This document shows, piece after piece, positions 34,461 to 45,414 of a stretch of DNA of 64,000 bases. The stretch spans positions 6,659,001 to 6,723,000 of the forward strand of contig NC_085072.1 in assembly GCF_963662255.1 (NCBI RefSeq). Reading direction: 5' to 3'. The notes beneath the pieces are model-generated. The model had not been told where the DNA came from. It was given only the letters and a program-made list of their open reading frames with translations, and made no database searches. Position numbers and translations under genes: made by a program. Position 1 is the stretch's first letter. Each line of letters begins with the position of its first letter. The DNA is from Cinclus cinclus. Taxonomy: Eukaryota; Chordata; Aves; Passeriformes; Cinclidae.

Positions 34461-35099
34461 CATTAACACCAATCCCGTCAGTGTGATCTGCATGCTGAGC
34501 ACCTGCAGCTCAGCCACTCACATTTTTGTATATTAGCTTTCCTTTCTGCTGTAAGATTTGCTTTGCCTTCCCCATGTACATGTGCACATGACCGTAGCCA
34601 GCCTTGGTGCATTTGCTGCCATGGCAATCAGTGCTCAGAGCCCTGCTCAGAGCACCACAGGCTCCATGTGGGGGCCGTTAACAGAGACAGTGATTTGGGA
34701 ACTGCTGCTTTTTATACTCAAATATTACTACCAAGTGACTTGGTGAAAACATATGGCCCATAAAAGGTGACGCTCCTGCATCCCATATTTCATCCAGCAC
34801 AGCTCCTTCACATGCTCCAAAGAAAGGCAGAATAAAATGAATCAGTGCAGATCACTGCGTACACTTAGAGCTTTATTGCTGAGCTCTTCCTGATAAAAGT
34901 TCAGCTGGAAAGCTCAGGTTGTGTACTCTGATGGTGGCTTAATGAGGGAGCAGTCTAACATCAGAGGGAAAAGCCTTGCAGTGAAAGTGTGAACATGGAC
35001 AGAACAAGGAGAATTATACAGGATCTCCTGAGGAGTGAGTAACAACCATCAAGCAGCTACTTCACAACTGGGCTGGGCAGAGAATGGACAGAGAGCAGC

Positions 35100-35660
35100 C
35101 CTGAGGAGAAGGACATGGGGGTGTTGGTGGATGAGAAGCCCCACTCAGGTGAGACCCCACCTGCAGAGCTGCCTCCAGCCCTGGGCTTCCAGCACAGGAA
35201 GGATGTGGAGCTGCTGGAGCAAGTCCAGAGGAGGCCACGGAACTGCTCCAAGGTCTGGAGCCACTCTGCTCTGGAGCCAGGCTGGGAGAGCTGGGGGTGT
35301 GCAGCCTGGAGAAGAGAAGGCTCTGGGGAGACTTTAGAGCCCCTTCCAGTGCCTAAAGGGGCTCCAAGAGAGCTGGAGAGGGACTTTGACAAGGACTTGG
35401 AGTGACAGAACAAGAGGGAATGGTTTCCCATTGTCAGAGGGCAGGGTTAGATGGGATATTGGGAAGGAATTTTTGGCTGTGAGGGTGGAAAGGCTCTGTG
35501 ACAGACTGCCCAGAGAAGTTGTAGCTCATCCCTGGAAGTGTCCAAGGCCAGGTTGGATGGGGCTTGGAGCAACCTGGGCTAATGGAAGGTGTCCCTGCCC
35601 ATGGAACAAGATGGGGTTTAAGGTTTCTTCCAACCCAAACCATCCTGAGATTCTAAATGA
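35100..35660 (+). mobile_element. CR1 LINE 3' fragment with internal deletion
   Basis: It starts 'AGGACATGGGGGTGTTGGTG', a position well inside the element, then jumps at about 35145 to 'CTCAGGTGAGACCCCACCTG' and continues to 'CATCCTGAGATTCTAAATG'. The jump suggests an internal deletion. It closely matches the copy at 26820-27356. Confidence 0.88.
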
Positions 35661-37269
35661 TGGCAGTCACACAGATGCAGCCACTACTGAACCAACAGCC
35701 TACACACATCAATGACAATTTTAAGTTTTGATGGTCTCTTTTAGAGCAAAAAGTATCAGTTAACAAATCAAGAAGGAGCACTTTATAAAAAAAGAGTAAG
35801 GTTTGACAAAGAGGTGAGAAACAACTAAGAAGCTGCAACTGGAATCTCTGCAGTTAGTTAGGAACATGCATTCTCCTTAACTTTTGTTTTCCCACCTAAC
35901 CAATAGCCAGTGGAGAAGCACAAGTGTTACAAAGCATCACAACAAACAGATGGATAAGCCTAAACACAAACTACATGTGCATGAAGAAATGACTGGCCCA
36001 GCAGTAACAGGAATTAAAAAAAAAAATTCAGTCCTTGACTTCACTCTCATCTTTCCAATCCTGTCATTTATTTACTTAAATAAACCTGCACACAACAGAT
36101 TTATGCCATTGGATGCCCATTACATTTTTGGAAGTGAGTATTATTTTTTTCAGGAGGAGAAATTTCAAGCTAAATCACTGTGGTGCAAAACATGATGACA
36201 AGGTACCCACTGCCAAACACTTGAAACTTGTGCCAAATAATGGGATGATCTGAATTGATTTCAAAGGGGTTTCAGTTTCCTCTTTTGAGGAACATCCTCA
36301 TTAAAGCAACATTTACCCTGGGGGGTTTAACAGGATTTGGGTATTTTAGTTTGTGGAGATCCCAGAGCTACGGGACAGTGCTGACCTGGCACAGGGACCA
36401 AAACCCCACTGTCACCATAAGCTCCTGTGCAGGGACATTCTCTCACTTATGGACTGCATGACTTCACTACAAAGTGTCCCCCTTCCTTAGCTGTGCACTT
36501 GGGGACTTCCCAGCAATCAAAGGAAGAAAAACCCCAGGCAATATTATCCTAACTCCTAAGGAGGAGCATTCCAAGCAGCAGTGCAAGTGCAGAGGGAATG
36601 CCACGGAAAACTGCTTGGCAAATGACATTTAATGCAGCTGTTTGGCACTGACACCTTGGTAAGTCATGCCTCCTTTGCCCTGCCTGGTTCTCCAAGAGTT
36701 TTCTCCCTGCATGTACCATGTATGAGGCTCCTGTGTGTGCTCACACCCTGGAAATGTTTGGAGCCCACAGTTCTGCTGGTATCAACAGACTGCATGGAAA
36801 AAGACTCCAAGATTCCTACCTGGTTTATGAAGGGTGGTGGCTCCCTGTGGCACAAGCCTGTTACTGTGAGCATGGGGGAGTGGGTGGGGAGGAATAAACA
36901 CATGGAACAAACCCAGAGTAAACCACACTCCCTTATTTCTCTTGCTTGTGGGAAAATTATGTTGTCTTGGAGAAAGAGTTAACTCAAATCCTTATTTTAG
37001 CCTGAAGTCAATCCTTCCCTAATTAGCCTTTTAAGGCATGGGCTATTTCCATAACCCAGATAGAACCAGGCCTGTTTCCTACACGACTGAGTCGATGCTG
37101 CTGCATTCTCCAACTGTTTTTTCCCTACAGATGCTGTGGAGTCACATCTGACACTGCCTGACCACTGCAAGGATTTCCATGCTCAAGTGGTGGTTTTCAT
37201 CAAAACCTCACTGCCACAAGACGCTCTTCTCCAGGCCCTCTCATTCCCACCTGGCACCTTTCTGTAACC

Positions 37270-37460
37270 ACCTAAGAACTCCCACCACCTTCTCCAACAC
37301 CCACAGCTCCCCAGGAGCCTGCAAATCTCATTACGGTGATGGACAGAGAAACGAGCACCACCTCCACCCACCTGAGAGTTTCCACCACCTTCCCCAGCAC
37401 CCATAGAACCCCAGGAGTCTACAATCCCCCCATGGCTCTGGACAGAGAAACCAGCCCCTC
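37270..37460. repeat. Tandem duplication of a ~100-bp unit
   Basis: CCACCACCTT recurs at 37282 and 37382, and GGACAGAGAAAC at 37341 and 37440, with similar sequence in between (CCCAGGAGNCT). It is a diverged two-copy tandem repeat with a period of 99-100. Confidence 0.75.
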
Positions 37461-38028
37461 CTGTCAGTCTGCCCTAGGCACAGCTCAGGGCTCTTGTGAG
37501 ATGTTTGTCACTCTCTCATGTGCCCAGATGCATAAGAGGGAGAAATGAGTCAGTCTGAACATGTCTGGCCTTAAAAACTTGGGGTTTCAAAGAAATGAAA
37601 CCATTTCCAGCATGCTGGAATGGTTCCCCACCTGTTAAGAGGCTGGTGATCAATACTGCAGCCCTTTAGTGAGGAATGGTAAGCAATGTGGTTAAACTCA
37701 TGAGGGCAACCCATCCAAGCCCATATGGGATAGTTTTAGATTATCTGAACCCAAAATATTATCTGATCCCCAAGACACTCCAGCTGCAGAAGGAAGAAAC
37801 CTGCTCCTGATTACAGTTAAAAGCCCAGGGAAACCAGCAGCCACAGAAGCCTCAAGGCTGAAAGTTCCCTAGGTCAGGAACTGCTTTCATTAATGCCACA
37901 GCATTGGGTTAAAACTCAAAGTATTTCAGGCAATACTTTTTCCAGACCAATATCTGTCCCTTCCAACAGAGCAGGCAATTCATATCTGATTTGAGCAAAT
38001 ACCAGTGCTGGAATTAATTAAATGCTCC

Positions 38029-38454
38029 TGATGCCTGGAAAGGCTGACCTGGAAGAGAGACTAGACAGAGCAAAAGGAATAAAATAGGTATTTATTGAAA
38101 GGATCCACCTTGGGCAGTGCCAAAGCCTGGCTGGGGCTACACCCAAATTAAATCCACGATGGATCCTGGTCACAAGTCTTTACACTTTTATGAGTTTTGG
38201 TCATCTACGTATTGGGGTCAACTGTCCAACCACAGCCTCAGGACATGAAGTCTCAGCCCCCTAGCTTGCCCCCTTTCCCTCGCCATTGTTTCTGCTTTTT
38301 GGGTACCAGTTGTCCTTGATTCTCTAGCTAGGAAGAAAATGTTTTTCTAACTACCCTGTGAAGAGAACTTACTAACACCTAATATGAAGTTTTAGAGTTA
38401 CACACTAAGCAGCAGAGATTCTGAAAAATGTAAAAGCTAAAGCCCAAGGCATCA
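38029..38454 (-). mobile_element. Solo LTR of a second ERV family, 426 bp
   Basis: Read on the minus strand it runs TGATGCC ... GGCATCA, a seven-base terminal inverted repeat, flanked on both sides by CTCC (38025-38028 and 38455-38458), a four-base duplication. A TATA-like CATAAAAG lies at about 38186-38193 and AATAAA at 38091-38096, in the spacing expected for an LTR. No internal retroviral sequence is present, so it is a solo LTR left by recombination. It is unrelated to the ERV-L LTRs and has the same orientation as the host gene. A four-base duplication suggests a gammaretrovirus-like (ERV1) family. Confidence 0.88.
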
Positions 38455-39169
38455 CTCCCATCTAAAATTAGCATGGCTGTTAAAAACTAATTCCTCCAGG
38501 CTTTGACTACAGCATGATAATATTTCGTGATGGTGAAGAAGCTGCCTGTACAACAATTCAGACCCAGAGAATTTGTGACAGCTTCACCCATGACTCTGGA
38601 GCTATTAGCAGTACTGCTGGGAAGCATTCCCAACTTTCCAACACCTTGGGAGAGGAGGATACCAGCTCTGGTTTGGGGAGTACAGGTAACTACCTTGACT
38701 TGCCTCCTGCTACAGGTGGTTTTCTTCATTTTTTTTGTGGTGTTGAAATTTATTAAACTACAGCACAGGTCAGCTCAGCCTCAGGGGTGAAAGCTGAACA
38801 CAAACCTTGTTTCACCAGCGATATCAAAGTGTTTATGGAAAAAGTGCAGTTTAACAAGCTGGTCAGGTTCTGCCTCGTTTTTACCCATCCAGCAACAGCT
38901 ATGGGAGAGCCACATTCCATGACAGGGGGAAACTACCATGCCAGCAATTCCCTATACCACTAATACAGCTAATCCCAGTGCAGGGACTCTGGCAGCTGCT
39001 TAAAACCTGTTGCTGCAGAGGCACCATCCCAAGTTTCATTTAAACCATCCTCTTCCCAAAGGAAACCACAGCCACAGGTCTCCAAGGGTAAGACAACAAA
39101 CCGCCACCACCGGGCTCTGCTCAGAGCATGTGCTGAGCAGGGTAATACAGAAAGGAAAAAGTTGCTTAC

Positions 39170-39290
39170 TCTGAGTGTCTTTGCGATCGGGGAAGGAGAG
39201 GATGGGGGAGAGTCTGACTGAGCCTTCCTGCTGCGAGTATATTCCTTACTCCTGGTGTACAGGGACGACATGGCCTCGCGGGCTGGGTGT
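39170..39290 (-). CDS. PPP1R12B: First coding exon of the short PPP1R12B product (M20/M21-type subunit)
   Basis: The coding part is 39170-39271, 34 residues starting [18 protein letters not shown] and ending [10 protein letters not shown], with donor GTAAGC at phase 0 joining the 17-nt microexon. The N-terminus matches the known heart/smooth-muscle small subunit made from the 3' half of the MYPT2 gene, which binds the targeting subunit and raises calcium sensitivity of contraction. Upstream, CAG at 39291-39293 resembles an acceptor, so a 5' non-coding exon may exist. Inserted between the long-form exons it would meet TAA after 14 codons, so it is specific to the short transcript. The serine-proline run (SPPSSPSP) is a plausible proline-directed kinase target. 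Confidence 0.9.
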
Positions 39291-40220
39291 CTGTGAGAAA
39301 CAACACCAATCTTGCTCTCCTGTTGGTCTACGGTGCTGGGCAGGTCCTTCTTCCAAGGTCAGAACAAACTAATTAAACTATTCACAACTCTGGTAATTAA
39401 ACTCTCCTGTTTAGGGTGTATAATTTTAGGCATTAATCTGCTGCAGGAAGTGCTGAGGCTCCACAATGTTTCTTGTCCGAGCAGAAGCAGAGAAGGTGTC
39501 AAGGACTTGCTGTGCTCCAGTTCCGGGTGCTGCTCTGTGCCAGCCTCACTGCCCGGGCCCCGTCCTGACTTCTCCGCAAAAGGACATTTCTTCTCATCCA
39601 GAGCGTGCCACAGGCCCAGAGGGATCAACCTCTCCCCAGAACTGCAGGAGTCACAAACTCCCAGCTCAAGGAGAGAGCTGGAAACTGGCTGGGTTTATCT
39701 AGACACGAAGCTTTTGCCAAAAAAAAGCTACAAAAAAGGAAAGGAAAAGCAAACCCTGATTTACTCCAGAGCACGGCTGTGAGCTCTGCCCTTGCTGTAT
39801 GGAGCTGCAAGTTTTAAGTGAAACACAAAAGCATAAATCAGGAACAAACGCTGCTTTGGAAAGGGGCAGTCCAGCTGAAGTTGGGTTTTGTTCCATCCTC
39901 CTCCTCCACCTCCTCCTCCCCCTTCCGCCACCCTTACCCACGTACAGGCTTCTCCCTTCCCTCCCTCTCTCTGCTGCCTTCTGACATTCTGACATTCCAG
40001 ATCCTGACTCGCTCCAAAAGGAATGCTGGAGGGCAGCCAGCAGCAGCGATTCACTTTCAGCTTGGGATTTGGGCTGCCAAATTGGGTTTGGGATTGATTT
40101 TGGGATTTGGGCAGAAAAAGAAATGAAAAAAAATGGAAAGGGGGAGAAGAGAAAATCCCTCCTAAGCTTCTGAGGCCTGGTGGGCCATGAGTGGGATATT
40201 GGAGGTGAGCTGACAGCACT
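39291..40220 (-). promoter_or_regulatory. PPP1R12B: Candidate promoter region of the short PPP1R12B transcript
   Basis: This interval lies directly upstream of the short-form first coding exon and is somewhat more GC- and purine/pyrimidine-rich than its surroundings, for example 39895-39990. It has no repeat elements. An internal promoter is required here by the published biology of the small subunit. No TATA box or clear CArG element could be fixed, so the placement rests on position only. Confidence 0.3.
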
Positions 40221-40649
40221 TTGCAGAGGCTAAATTCCAGAACATATGCGTGGCTGTGACAGAGAGAGATGATTTAAAGGCCATGGAGCAGCTCATGCCA
40301 TGAAAGGGAGGACACACTTGGGCAGCACAACAGGATTTTTGTTGTTTGCTCATAAGCCTGTTTGGGCTGGGGAAGGGCAGCACAGAGCTTGTGTAATGTA
40401 CACTGGTTCAAGGGAGCATTTGGAATCCAGGAGGAGGGAGAGGAGCTGGGATGCAAGGACAGAGGGTGTGGAGAGCATGTACCTCTCCCAGACTTCCAGC
40501 TCTCTGCCAAGTTCTGCTCTGGACAAGCCCACTGGAAGTGGCAAGATGGCTCCCTGCAAAAGTGAGCACGTGTCACTCATGTCCCATTGAAATAAGACAC
40601 AGGATGTTCATTTGAAAAATGCCTCTAACAAGCTCACAGAACCACAGAG

Positions 40650-40765
40650 AATCACAGAATGGTTGGGGTTGGAAGGCACCTCTGGAGATCATCCAGTCCA
40701 ATCCCTCTGTCACTTAGAGCAGGTGCCTGTCCTGCCACTGCATCAGCAGTGTGCATCCTGCTCCA
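40650..40765 (-). mobile_element. CR1 LINE 3' fragment
   Basis: On the plus strand 'AATCACAGAATGGTTGGGGT' followed by 'GATCATCCAGTCCAATCCC' is the complement of a CR1 end. Confidence 0.85.
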
Positions 40766-40794
40766 GCTTCATATCTGCTTAATATCAAACATTT

Positions 40795-40925
40795 CCAAAC
40801 AAGGCCAGGCTGGATGGGGCTTGGAACTATCTGGTCTAGTGGAAGATGTCCCTGCCTGTGGCAGTGGAGTGGAGGGAGATGAGCTTTAAGGTCTCTTCCA
40901 ATTCAGACTATTCTGTGAAGCACAG
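40795..40925 (+). mobile_element. CR1 LINE 3' fragment
   Basis: 'GGCCAGGCTGGATGGGGCTT' through 'GATGAGCTTTAAGGTCTCTT' to 'ATTCTGTGAAG'. It follows a minus-oriented fragment by 30 bases, so the two CR1 3' ends lie at the outer edges. Confidence 0.85.
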
Positions 40926-42519
40926 AATAGCATCTATATAAAAATATTTTAAGAGTATTATCCCACTCTGCGTTGCTCTGAAATCTTGCCCCTTTTTGCA
41001 CCCTGCTTGGCAACTGAGTAATTTTATTGGCACAGAGCTTGGGGAAGGGGCTTGGAATAGCAGCTACAGTAATTCCTCCTGCCATCCAGCATCTTCACTT
41101 TCCAAGGGCAAAGCAGCATCACTGTGTAACCAGGCAGAGCAGGAGATGGGGCTGCCAGATTTTCCTGCTCTAAGAAAGTTCCAGTGAGATCAGGTTTCTC
41201 TATACTTCTCAAGAAAGGACAGGAGTAATCATCCACTGACTGCAGGAGAGGGGAAAAGGGATTTGGAGAGGTCTAATTCTGCCTGGTAATATCTCTGCAT
41301 TCCCCTTTCAAGGTAAGGAAACAAAGTCCAGACACACAAGAAGGCAGTGACAGGCACCCTGCTGCTCCAGGAGGCTGGGGCAGGACCTTGATCTTTACAG
41401 CCTCCATCTGCTGCACTCATCACACACCTCTCCCTGTGCCTGGAGTCTGACTCTTCTGTACAACAAGGTAATTCAGATGCTTTACATGCATATTTATAGA
41501 CCCTACATACAGGGTGATCCTTTCGCACCAGTCTCAATTTCTGGAGTTTCAAAACAGTGTAAGTGAAACTGGGCAAACTGGCCGGTGGTGCACTGAAGTG
41601 TCCCAGTCCCAGCTCCAGGGCTGACAAAGCCCAGCTTAGTCACCAAGGCGGAGCTACACAGCTCTAAATTACAGTGTTTGGCTTCCCATCCCATCCAGTC
41701 CCAAATAAACCACTCTCACATCCCTCCAAGGTCACGTTTCTGCTGAGGAGGGGCAGGAAAGCTCCAAAATCAACATTCTGGTACAGAACTCCCAGCCCGT
41801 ATCCAAAATACAGCCTGAGCCACTCCAGACTAATTATTTAGTACCCAGTGTAGATCTCACACAGACTGACTAACACAGCTTAGTGGCCAGTAACTCATTT
41901 TAGAGAGAAGGGGATCGGCCAGGATTGATTGGCCAAGACACAGAGAGCAGCAAGAGATGCAATATGGCAAAACACACCAGGTTTCAGTGTGTCATTATTC
42001 CAACAAATGCCTGATTTAGGGGTTTCTTCCTGCTGGTTTCTACAGTTTACTTTCAAGTAGTCCCCAGTGGAAATATGAAACATGACTCTCCTTCACAGTG
42101 CTGCTATTCCTCACAGCCTCAGCTCTGTCACATTCAAGGTCATTGTTTAGATCTGACTGTTCCTGTCTATTCACAAGACTCCTTAGTCAGAACCAGGCTG
42201 GTCCATGCTTTAGCTGTGGTGCTGTGTACTTTACTAAGGAATATTTAAACAGCTTTCAGAAAGACATGCAGAAAAATCATCTTCCATGAGCATTTCCACA
42301 ACCACTGCACACAATCCCCTGAGGCTGTCCAAATGTTGACTTCATGCTGTGGCCTATTTCTGGGGAAAATCACCCTAAAGTTTCTTCTCACCTTGGACTA
42401 TACCAGCACAACTACACTATAGTGTTGTATCTTTCCCATATTTATATGAAAGAGTGCATGCCTGTAGTTAGAGCTGTGGTCTTGACTATGATCACTCTTC
42501 ATACACCTTTACCCAAAAC

Positions 42520-42725
42520 CTGGTCAGGTTATTCCTCCAGAGGGTGCTGGACACTGCCCAGGCTCTCCGGGGAACGGGCACAGCCCCAAGTTGGCCAGAG
42601 CTCCAGGAGTGTTTTGACAATGCTCTCAGGGATGCACAGAGTAAGATTACTGGAGTGTCCTGGGCAGGGGTTGGACTTGATGGTCCTTGTGGGTCCCTTC
42701 CAGCTCAGCAGATTCTGCTACTTTC
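42520..42725 (+). mobile_element. CR1 LINE 3' fragment
   Basis: It contains 'CCAGAGGGTGCTGGACACTG', 'GACAATGCTCTCAGGGATGC' and ends 'CCAGCTCAGCAGATTCTG'. It is of the same subfamily type as 11795-12175. Confidence 0.85.
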
Positions 42726-43784
42726 TTTTCCATTCAGATATCTGTCCTCTCCTCTCCTTTCCTTTGGCGATGACGTCTGTGTTTGTACTCTGATTTCAAA
42801 ATCAGTTAGACAGGAGAACTCATAGGCATGAAAATGATGTACCAGAAATAGGATGAAACCCGGAGCTAAATATTTGAGAGGAAAATACATACACCCTTTT
42901 TTCTGTGTTGCAGCACTGCAACATTCCAACCTGCAGCAGACAAAAATGGGAAACAAATCTGGGAGTTAAAGCCAGAGCTGCAGTGATGCTCAGGGGTCAT
43001 GCAAGCCCATGGCACATTCCCTGAGTGCAGGGGAGGAGAAGCCCTCTTGGGAGACCAGAATTCTAATACAATTTGAAGAATGAGAGTAGCTGGTATTTTT
43101 GGAACAAATTATCCCAAAACTATCTCTTGATAGTCCTAGCTGTCATTTTTCACACCAGGGTTATCATATAGCTCACCGAACTCCTTCTCATCTACCTGAG
43201 TTCTTTCATCTGTAGCCAAGCCTCCCCTATCTCCCAGGGAGCACGATGGTGCCTCCAGCTGCACAGGGTCAGCTGGGGCAGAAAACACAAACTGGGCCTG
43301 CACAGCACCAGGACCTTCTAGGCACTGTGACCTTCCCCCTGGGTCTCCGTGCCTACATCTGCTAAATGAATCACAGCCAGGAACCCCCCTGTCCCAGCAC
43401 ACAACCCTGTGATCACTGAGCAGGGGGAAGGTCTCTGGTACCATCTGTCCTTGGTCAGCCAAGACTCCTCTGGGTACCACTGGGCACTCCTAGGGACCAT
43501 TCCCAACAGGCACTTTGGACACTGATCTAGAGGGTGGGAGAAATCAGTCACACAGATGAGCCTTCCTTACCAGCTGGCCTCAGGGCTAGTAACAGTTTAA
43601 GATGGCACTGTGGTACTGAGTCTTTGAGGATGGGGTCTCAGCAGTGGCACAGTCCTTGCTGTGACCCCCTCCTGTGCTGGGCCAAGTGATGCAAGAATGG
43701 GGGGCACAGCTACCTGTGAATTACAACCCAACTGGAAGAGCAGAAAAGGGGGATGCAGGCAACAGGTTTCATGTTTTCCTTTGG

Positions 43785-44170
43785 AACCGTCACGGAATTG
43801 CCAAGGCTGGAAAAGACCTTAAAGACTGAATCCAACCACTCCCCCAGCACTGCCATGTTCACCGCTAAACCATGTCCCCAAGTGCCACATCCACACATAT
43901 ATTTTGAACATTTTCAGGAATACTGATTCCAACATTGGCCTTGGCAGTTTGCTACAGGGCCAGACCAGCCCTTCAAGGAAGAAATTTTCCCCAGTATCCA
44001 ACCTGAACCTCCTCTGGCACAGCTTGAGGCCATTTGCTTTCCTCCTGTCCCTGCTCCCTGGGAGCAAATCCCAACTCCCGCCTGGCTGCCTGCTCCTGTC
44101 AGGGAGTTGTGCAGAGCCAGAAGGTTCCCCCTGAACCTCTTTTCTCCAGGCTGAATCCCCCCAGCCTATC
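43785..44170 (-). mobile_element. CR1 LINE 3' fragment
   Basis: Plus-strand 'AAGGCTGGAAAAGACCTTAA', 'ACCATGTCCCCAAGTGCCAC' and 'CTCTTTTCTCCAGGCTGAAT' give a complete minus-oriented CR1 end. Confidence 0.9.
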
Positions 44171-44599
44171 ACTGAGTCCACTTTGCTCACTTTTCTTTGA
44201 GAAGCAGAGAACCTCCATAATCACTTCATGCGACTCCAGACACTTCTGATACCTGCTGGCACCTCCTTCTAGAGAGTCCAGCTGTTTGCTGTTCAAGTAA
44301 ACAAATTTTCCCAATCTTCTCCTTCTGGGCTTCCCACTGCAGGAGCAGAATGTGCTGTTTGTCTGTCAAGTCATGTGCTGGTCCAAGGAATGACTAAAAT
44401 CTGTAATTTTATACAACACCTAAATCAACTGTAAAATTGCATTTATTCTCATGACGCTTCTTTGGAGAAACGAAACAAAATAATCTGGCAGCTGTTTCCA
44501 AGAGTCAGGCTACAAAGTCATTATACATCTAGAAAACAATGCTTCTAGGTATAAAGTATTTCTATAAAATATCTAGAAAAAAAAAAAAAAGAGAAACCT

Positions 44600-44755
44600 G
44601 GAATGGTTTGGGTTGGAAAAGACCTTAAAGCTCATCTTGTTCCAAGTCCTGCCTTGGGCAGGGTCACCTTCCACCAGATTGCTCCAGCCTGGCCTTGAAC
44701 ACTTCCAGGGAGGGGGCAGCCACAGCTTCTCTGGGCAACCTGTGCCAGACTCTCT
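44600..44755 (-). mobile_element. CR1 LINE 3' fragment
   Basis: 'TGGTTTGGGTTGGAAAAGAC' through 'CTTCTCTGGGCAACCTGTGC', the complement of the CR1 3' end, next to an A-run of 14 at 44578-44591. Confidence 0.88.
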
Positions 44756-45276
44756 GTTTAAACATAAAAAAAAGCATTTACCATCAAACTACCCTCATGG
44801 GTTCTAGAGAACAGAGTCACAATTACATTTCCCACTGCTTTTATGTCACTGAACTCTCCCACAAAACTGAATTCCATAGAGTCACAATCCTGCACCTCCC
44901 CTTTGCAACACTGTTTATATTGTGGGCAGAGTTAAATAATCCTGCCATGGGCGTACCACAGGATGTCCTATATTGGTTGTTACTTCAGCCCAAAATAACA
45001 GCCATTCTCTGTGCATCCTTAATGGTATCACTGCTTCCGCCCTGGAAAAGGATTTTCCTTGCCTTACACTTGTCTCCCACTACATCCAGACCAGACCAAG
45101 AGTTGTTAACTGCAAAGGACAAGCTGTGACCAGCCCGAGGGTGGCTCTGACAGCCAGGAACAGTCCTGGTTTAACACACAGGGCTCCACAGGCAGAGCAA
45201 GGGTTACAGCCAGGGGGCCACTGCACCAGGGAACCAGTCACTGCTTTACATGGGATCTTGCAGTAAAATGTTCCTA

Positions 45277-45414
45277 CCCTATCCCTATCCCTATCCCTAT
45301 CCCTATCCCTATCCCTATCCCTATCCCTATCCCTATCCCTATCCCTATCCCTATCCCTATCCCTATCCCTATCCCTATCCCTATCCCTATCCCTATCCCT
45401 ATCCCTATCCCTAA
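45277..45414. repeat. Telomere-like hexamer array, 23 units of CCCTAT (last CCCTAA)
   Basis: 138 bases of a perfect six-base repeat: 22 units CCCTAT followed by one CCCTAA. On the minus strand, the sense strand of PPP1R12B, this reads one canonical TTAGGG and then 22 ATAGGG. It contains no interruptions, so it is young or still mutable. ATAGGG is a one-base variant of the vertebrate telomere unit and the runs of three Gs could form quadruplex structures in DNA and pre-mRNA. It creates long artificial Arg-Asp and Gly-Ile frames that are not genes. Confidence 0.97.

Larger units (their letters stand above)
24303..39169 (-). other. PPP1R12B: PPP1R12B intron, 14.9 kb
   Basis: It holds at least seven CR1 fragments in both orientations, a solo LTR (38029-38454), a poly-C/A run (33542-33570), and two small tandem duplications (31861-31904 and 37270-37460). 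Stretches 25330-26810, 28500-29630, 31040-32310, 32700-34310, 35670-37260 and 38460-39169 show no feature I recognise. It would be the first intron of the short transcript. Confidence 0.75.

Noticed and set aside
37270..37460. CRISPR-like or regulatory repeat array
   Set aside because: Only two diverged copies of a ~100-bp unit in a vertebrate intron; a plain tandem duplication.
39170..39290. This exon as an internal exon of the long PPP1R12B transcript
   Set aside because: Joined to 56594-56638 it gives an in-frame TAA after 14 codons, and known MYPT2 proteins run directly from KET to HERLSR.
45277..45414. True telomere end or canonical interstitial telomeric site
   Set aside because: Only one of 23 units is the canonical hexamer, and unique intron sequence lies on both sides.
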